From positions 3,185,885-3,249,884 of the forward strand of contig NC_031472.1 in the NCBI RefSeq assembly GCF_000006565.2: a stretch of 64,000 nt of DNA, given 5' to 3'. Below are positions 59,251-64,000 of this stretch, piece after piece (the stretch's first letter is position 1; every line of letters starts with the position of its first letter). Origin of the DNA: Toxoplasma gondii ME49. Lineage: Eukaryota; Apicomplexa; Conoidasida; Eucoccidiorida; Sarcocystidae. Position numbers and translations under genes: made by a program. The notes beneath the pieces are model-generated. The model was not told the origin of the DNA. It worked only from the letters and a program-made list of their open reading frames with translations, and ran no database searches.

Positions 59251-60586
59251 GTGGATCACTGGGGTGAAGGGTGAGGGCTTGCTCGAGCTGGTGAGTCGGC
59301 GCTAAGCGTGGACAAGATGCAATCGTGCAGGACGACCCTGTCGCGTCGGTAGTAAGTGCTTTCGGTTGCAGCAGACTCGTGGTCCACGGAAGCTGTATAC
59401 GAGAGTGGGTTCGTGTGCGTGAGGAGCATATCAGGTGGCAATCCTAATTGGTGGTGACTGTTGCCTTGGGCGGTGACGTGTTGCGTGTTGGTTCCAGCAG
59501 GCAACCGTAAGGACGCAGCGACACGGTGGCACGCGACAGCTGATGCGTACCGTCGTGGATCAGTAGACGCGAGTCGACACCTCGTAACTTGTTCTGCCAT
59601 TGTCATCAGTGAACGGGTTCAACACGTCGCAGTAGCCACAGAAATGCGGCTGATCTTGTGCCAGTTGAGTCGAGTCAGCAGAAGATTGCGCGGGCAATGG
59701 AGCAATAACGAGGTACGCAGCGGTCGTCAATATTCCACCATGGCATGTGTATAGTGGAGCGCTTTCTTAACTATGCAGCTTGACGCTGTACGCGAGGCCA
59801 GGCCACTGACGCGCCCCTGTGACCCACGGGGCACTGGGACAAGATCACCAACGGTTCCTCCACGTACCGATGGCGTGCCTTCTAATGCGGACACCACCAC
59901 GCATGTGCTCCATTTAGCCTTCGCATGTTTGTGAAAGCGGCACAAGAGACACATGGTGCTGATTTCCGGCTGCGGGTGACTGGCGTCCGAATCCACTACG
60001 CAGCAAAATTGTCGATACTCAGCTGTCTTGCCAGTATTCGCGTTTGCGTTGGAAATCGTAGTAATTTGTTTGCGCTCGTGGACGTTCCCGCTTGCATCAG
60101 GTGCTACACTGATGGTCAGACTGAGTCTGTTACGACTACAGGCTGTGTCTGTCTCCACTCTGTTGGCTATGTGTGTCTGTCGAGAAAGAGAGTTATTTCG
60201 ACCGAGGATGCACGAGGCGCATCGATGCGCGCAGGGGTGTGTACTGCCGGAACGTCTGGTGATCTGTCATCCTTTTGCCATCGTCACTGTTGTACCGACG
60301 TGGCGCCCCGCAGAGACCCTCTTTTCGTGAACGCCCTCTGTGTCGACGCGGCATCATCTGCTGTTCGCATCATAGTCCACGTGGATGCGTCATGAGCCGC
60401 GACGCCCTGGCGTCTTCTGGCACAAATATCAAACGTTGTTGCCTCGCGTTTGTTTCTGTGAGTGGAGCGTGCTGTGCCTCGTAGCTCGAATGCCACACAA
60501 ATAGCAAGCTGCAGGCCTGTTGAATGAAAGGGCACTCAGGTGGAGTGCGTCTGACTTGCGACATAGGCGGCGTCTTGAAGTCTGGT
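59251..60586 (+). repeat. Satellite D, unit 2 (1336 bp)
   Basis: Complete between anchors at 59251 and 60587. It matches unit 1 to about 60095, then has a different stretch at about 60096-60300 related to the conserved half of satellite A, then returns at about 60311 to the sequence seen at 56975-57255. It is about 340 bp shorter than satellite A units. Confidence 0.95.
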
Positions 60587-61123
60587 GTGGATCACTGGGG
60601 TGAATGGTGAGGGCTTGCTCGAGCTGGTGAGTCGGCGCTAAGCGTGGACAAGATGCAATCGTGCAGGACGACCCTGTCGCGTCGGTAGTAAGTGCTTTCG
60701 GTTGCAGCAGACTCGTGGTCCACGGAAGCTGTATACGAGAGTGGGTTCGTGTGCGTGAGGAGCATATCAGGTGGCAATCCTAATTGGTGGTGACTGTTGC
60801 CTTGGGCGATGACGTGTTGCGTGTTGGTTCCAGCAGGCAACCGTAAGGACGCAGCGACACGGTGGCACGCGACAGCTGATGCGTACCGTCGTGGATCAGT
60901 AGACGCGAGTCGACACCTCGTAACTTGTTCTGCCATTGTCATCAGTGAACGGGTTCAACACGTCGCAGTAGCCACAGAAATGCGGCTGATCTTGTGCCAG
61001 TTGAGTCGAGTCAGCAGAAGATTGCGCGGGCAATGGAGCAATAACGAGGTACGCAGCGGTCGTCAATATTCCACCATGGCATGTGTATAGTGGAGCGCTT
61101 TCTTAACTATGCAGCTTGACGCT
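60587..61123 (+). repeat. Satellite D, unit 3 (cut by gap)
   Basis: Nearly identical to 57256-57792 and 59251-59787 until the gap. Confidence 0.95.
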
Positions 61124-61143
61124 NNNNNNNNNNNNNNNNNNNN
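61124..61143. other. Assembly gap (20 N)
   Basis: Exactly 20 N. Left of it is a satellite D unit, right of it a satellite A type 1 monomer, so array content is missing here. Confidence 0.97.
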
Positions 61144-62640
61144 TTTGCGGCGGTGGACGAAAAGGATGTAAGCATACAGAGGAGGACTGGACACAGTGGG
61201 ACGGGGAATGGTCGGGAACGGCTGGAGAGCATGCGAGCGTCGAACGCGTGCTTCAGAGGAAGCGGTGAAGATGAAGTTGTGGACCAGTATCAGTTGCAGT
61301 CGAGATCGGGGTGGTTGGGTCGTCCGTGCACGTGGGCAGCTGTGGGTGCGTCTGACTCTCGGATGTAGCATGCCTGCTACGTAGCGCTGCAGTTATACTG
61401 ACTGATCAGTGCGACTGTTACTGACCTTTCCGCCACGACACAGCGCATCTCTTGGTGGGGAGGCGTCGTGAACCACTGCGGCGGGATGGCCAGTGCATGC
61501 GACAGCAGGTGAGCTCGGCGATGGACGTGGACAAATGGCCATCGTGTAGAACGGCCCTGTCGCACTGATGGCAAGCGTCTGTGGCTGCAGCAGGTCGTGG
61601 TCCACGAGAAGGGTTCGAGGTAATGAGGCCCTTTTTTCGTCATCCGTGCATCTTGCCAGGTTCTCTGTTGTCGCCCGCGGGTCGCGCCAAAGAGCTGATT
61701 GCTGTTGCGTATTGTTCTTTGTAATGCTGTGTTGCCTGTCGCCGTCAGCGACAGCGGACCAGGCTAGAGCGCGATGGCTATATGCAGCAGCTGAGGCCGA
61801 CCAACGTGGACCATCAGATATGTCGCCACACCTGGCGGCTGTGTCTGACTCTGTCATCAATACGGGTCCGGCACATCTCAGTATCCAGTGGAGCGATTGT
61901 CACTTTGTGCCAGTTGAGTCGAGTCAGCAGAACGCGTGGGGGGAAATTAAAGGTGTGATGGGTTAGGCAGCGCCCTTCAGTATTCCGCCGTATGGTGTTG
62001 CGTAGAGCGCTTCCGTAACTGTCCAGGTTGACGTGGTACGGAAGGCTAGGCTACCGTCGCATCCTAGGGCCCCACCTAGCGCTTTGACGTGATCATCAAC
62101 AGTTCCTCCGCATTCCGATGGCGTGCCCTTTATCTCGGACACCAGCAAGCATCTCCTTTGTTTAGCCTCCATGCAGTAGTGAACACAACACAAGAGGCAC
62201 ACGGTGCTGATGTCCTCGTACGGGTAACTCGCATCCGAGAGCATGATGTCGCCCCAACAGCGAAAACAATGCGTATTGCCTTTGCTCGCTGTTGTGTCGA
62301 ATATCCCGATTAGCGGTTCAGCGTGCTTTGTGTGCCACTATACTATCCAGTGTTCTGCATGCATCAAGCACATTGCGGTAATTCTGCAGTCTGCGCACGT
62401 CTCCACTCGGATCGATGTGCATCTCTGTAGGGAGAGAGGGGGAGATCCTAGAGTCGTTTCGACCATGTCGACATGAGGTATGTCGATGCGCACTGTGGTA
62501 TGTCGTGTACTGCCGGAATGTCTGCTGGCAGTCGGTCCACCTTCTGACACCATCCCTGTACCACTGACGCAGGGGCCTCGCAGGGCAGTCGTCTATGAAA
62601 AGCTCTGATTGTGTCACCGCGACAGCAGCTGCTGTTCAGC
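61144..62640 (+). repeat. Satellite A-like unit, diverged copy in block D
   Basis: 61144-61900 matches the type 1 variable half of satellite A (2700-3240) with many substitutions, including the inverted repeat at 61365-61380 and TGCATGC at 61494-61500. 61900-62590 matches the conserved half, for example the GAGTCGTTTCGACCATGTCG stretch at about 62450. The A and D blocks therefore belong to one superfamily. Confidence 0.9.
61365..61380. repeat. Inverted repeat GTAGCA-TGCC-TGCTAC
   Basis: Perfect 6 bp arms in a monomer 58 kb from its relative at 2799. GCATGC follows 130 bp downstream, as in block A. The centre differs (TGCC), so the arms are better kept than the loop. Confidence 0.85.
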
Positions 62641-64000
62641 TGGCAGTGCTCGTGGATTATGATAGCCCGGTGTGTATCACCGGGACAGGAGCTGTTGTTC
62701 AGGTCGTTGGCTCCGTGGAGTTGTCGATCATGAATATGTGGGGGCAGCAGTTGTGGGCGTGAACTCGTGGCGGTGATTGAGAATCATGGAGATGCTGCCA
62801 GTCGCGTCGTGTGGTCACGCCACGTCTGTTACTCAATGCAATACCGGCGCCGTGCACTGCCCAAGCACTGTGACGTGTGCCGAGATGCATTCGCGTCACA
62901 CGGCATGATTGTTGCACGGGGCCAGCTGGGTCTTTTTGCGGTTCTCTCAAAGTTGGTAGGCGTGCACAAACGGCTCGAGCACGGTGGAAACGAGAGTTGG
63001 TGCACGAGGGGCGGACAGCGTGAGGGACTCGCACAGATGCGGGGTGGGTAACCTCGACGACAAAAGACAGTCAAGCTTTAGGAGTCCCACCGGCTGTCGG
63101 GGTGTCGGGGTTCTGTTTGCATCTGAGCCTGTGTGTCTGTGTGCGTAGGTGTTGCATGAGATTTTAGCATGACGCTACGCTAATGGCACGTTGCAGGTCT
63201 GCCTACTAGTGAAGGATAGAATGGATTGCGTCTTCCATGCGGCAAAGACGTTCTCCACTTGAATTCCGGTGTGTATCGCCAAGAGGCATTGCTAGTGCAT
63301 GCGACAGCTGTTGGGGTTGGATGTGGAAGTGGTAAAGGGCTATCGCCCCCGGCGTCCTATTCGCCTCGGTGAGAAGTGCTTCTGGATGCCATAGGCTCGT
63401 GTCCCACGGAGGGTGTGGAATAATGCATTTGGTTCGGTACTCCGCGCCACTGCCGGAATAGCTGCCTGTCTTCGACTGTTGATGGGGACAGTTGTGCGTT
63501 GCGGTTTCTTCCCAGGAAGCCCGCGTAAGGGCGCCATGATATGGCGACATTCAAACGCTGACGCCTACGATGGTAGATCGGCAAATGTGTTGCACCACCT
63601 CGGAACTATCTCTGACTATGTCACGAGTGAGAGGGTTCAGTGCGTCGGAGTAGCCACTGAAATGCGGTTGATCCTGTGCCAGTGGGCAGAACGCGTCTGT
63701 CGGTAATACAGCTGAGAGGACTGCGAAGCGACCGACACTATGTCGCCGTATCCTGCTCGGCTGAACACGTTCTGGCCTCAACTGTACAGTTTGACACGGT
63801 AGGTCACAGCAGGTCACTGCATCGACGCAGGTCCTACGAAACACTGGGACAAGATCACCAACGATTCCTCCACGTACCGATGGCGTGCCTTCTAATGCGG
63901 ACACCACCACGCATGTGCTCAATTTCGCCTTCGCATGTTTGTGAACGCGGCACAAGAGACGCATGGTGCTGATTTCCGCCTGTGGGTGACTGGCGTCCGA
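62641..64000 (+). repeat. Satellite D, continuing to window end
   Basis: 62760-63455 repeats 58440-59129 with few differences and continues past the point where the earlier copy is cut by the gap. The imperfect inverted repeat is at 63165-63177 and TGCATGC at 63296-63302. The last 550 bp correspond to the anchor and conserved part of other D units (63845-64000 matches 57846-58002). The array runs off the window. Confidence 0.93.

Noticed and set aside
1..64000. CRISPR array or bacterial mobile element
   Set aside because: Repeats are 1.3-1.8 kb tandem units without short regular repeats and spacers, and no Cas, transposase or integrase protein is seen.
1..64000. LTR retrotransposon
   Set aside because: No reverse transcriptase, integrase or protease motifs in any frame I read, and no paired long terminal repeats.

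Overview
This looks like nuclear DNA of a eukaryote, most likely a tissue-cyst coccidian (Sarcocystidae: Toxoplasma, Hammondia, Neospora or a relative). Three things point there. There is no operon-like coding layout. Most of both ends is long-unit tandem satellite DNA. Scattered through it are very short pieces of mitochondrial cytochrome b (cob) and cytochrome oxidase I (cox1), out of order and sometimes with a cob piece beside a cox1 piece. The Toxoplasma nuclear genome is known for many such insertions, and its mitochondrial DNA is made of shuffled cob, cox1 and rRNA blocks. The species was not determined. Four runs of exactly 20 N mark assembly gaps, all inside repeats.

Layout. (1) 1-8995: satellite A, about 1.68 kb per unit, all in + orientation. 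Each unit has a near-identical ~940-990 bp half and a ~700 bp half that exists in at least three variants. (2) 939-2540: a diverged module carrying two cob fragments, spliced into block A after a gap; a second copy lies at 52440-53830. (3) 9000-35400: about 26 kb of mostly low-copy sequence with no gene I can identify. It holds several open frames with possible exon features (signal-like or transmembrane segments, cysteine-rich stretches, pyrimidine tract-AG acceptors), all low confidence. (4) 35480-45120: satellite B, about 1.5 kb units, interrupted at about 42010-43490 by a segment whose core (42165-43440) is AT-rich and carries a cox1 fragment. (5) 45660-51950: satellite C, four units of 1.41-1.78 kb. 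(6) 51960-57150: mixed diverged repeat modules and low-copy sequence with cob and cox1 fragments at 53381-53431 and 56292-56442. (7) 57160-64000: satellite D, made of the same monomer families as block A in the same orientation.

I find no convincing complete protein gene, no tRNA or rRNA gene, no transposase or reverse transcriptase, and no CRISPR array. The long open frames in the satellites recur only because the units are near-identical copies. The most informative structure is inside satellites A and D: a short inverted repeat (TAGCAT..ATGCTA type) followed, usually about 130 bp later, by the palindrome GCATGC. Both are kept in monomers whose other sequence has diverged, and one inverted repeat has changed in both arms so that pairing is preserved.
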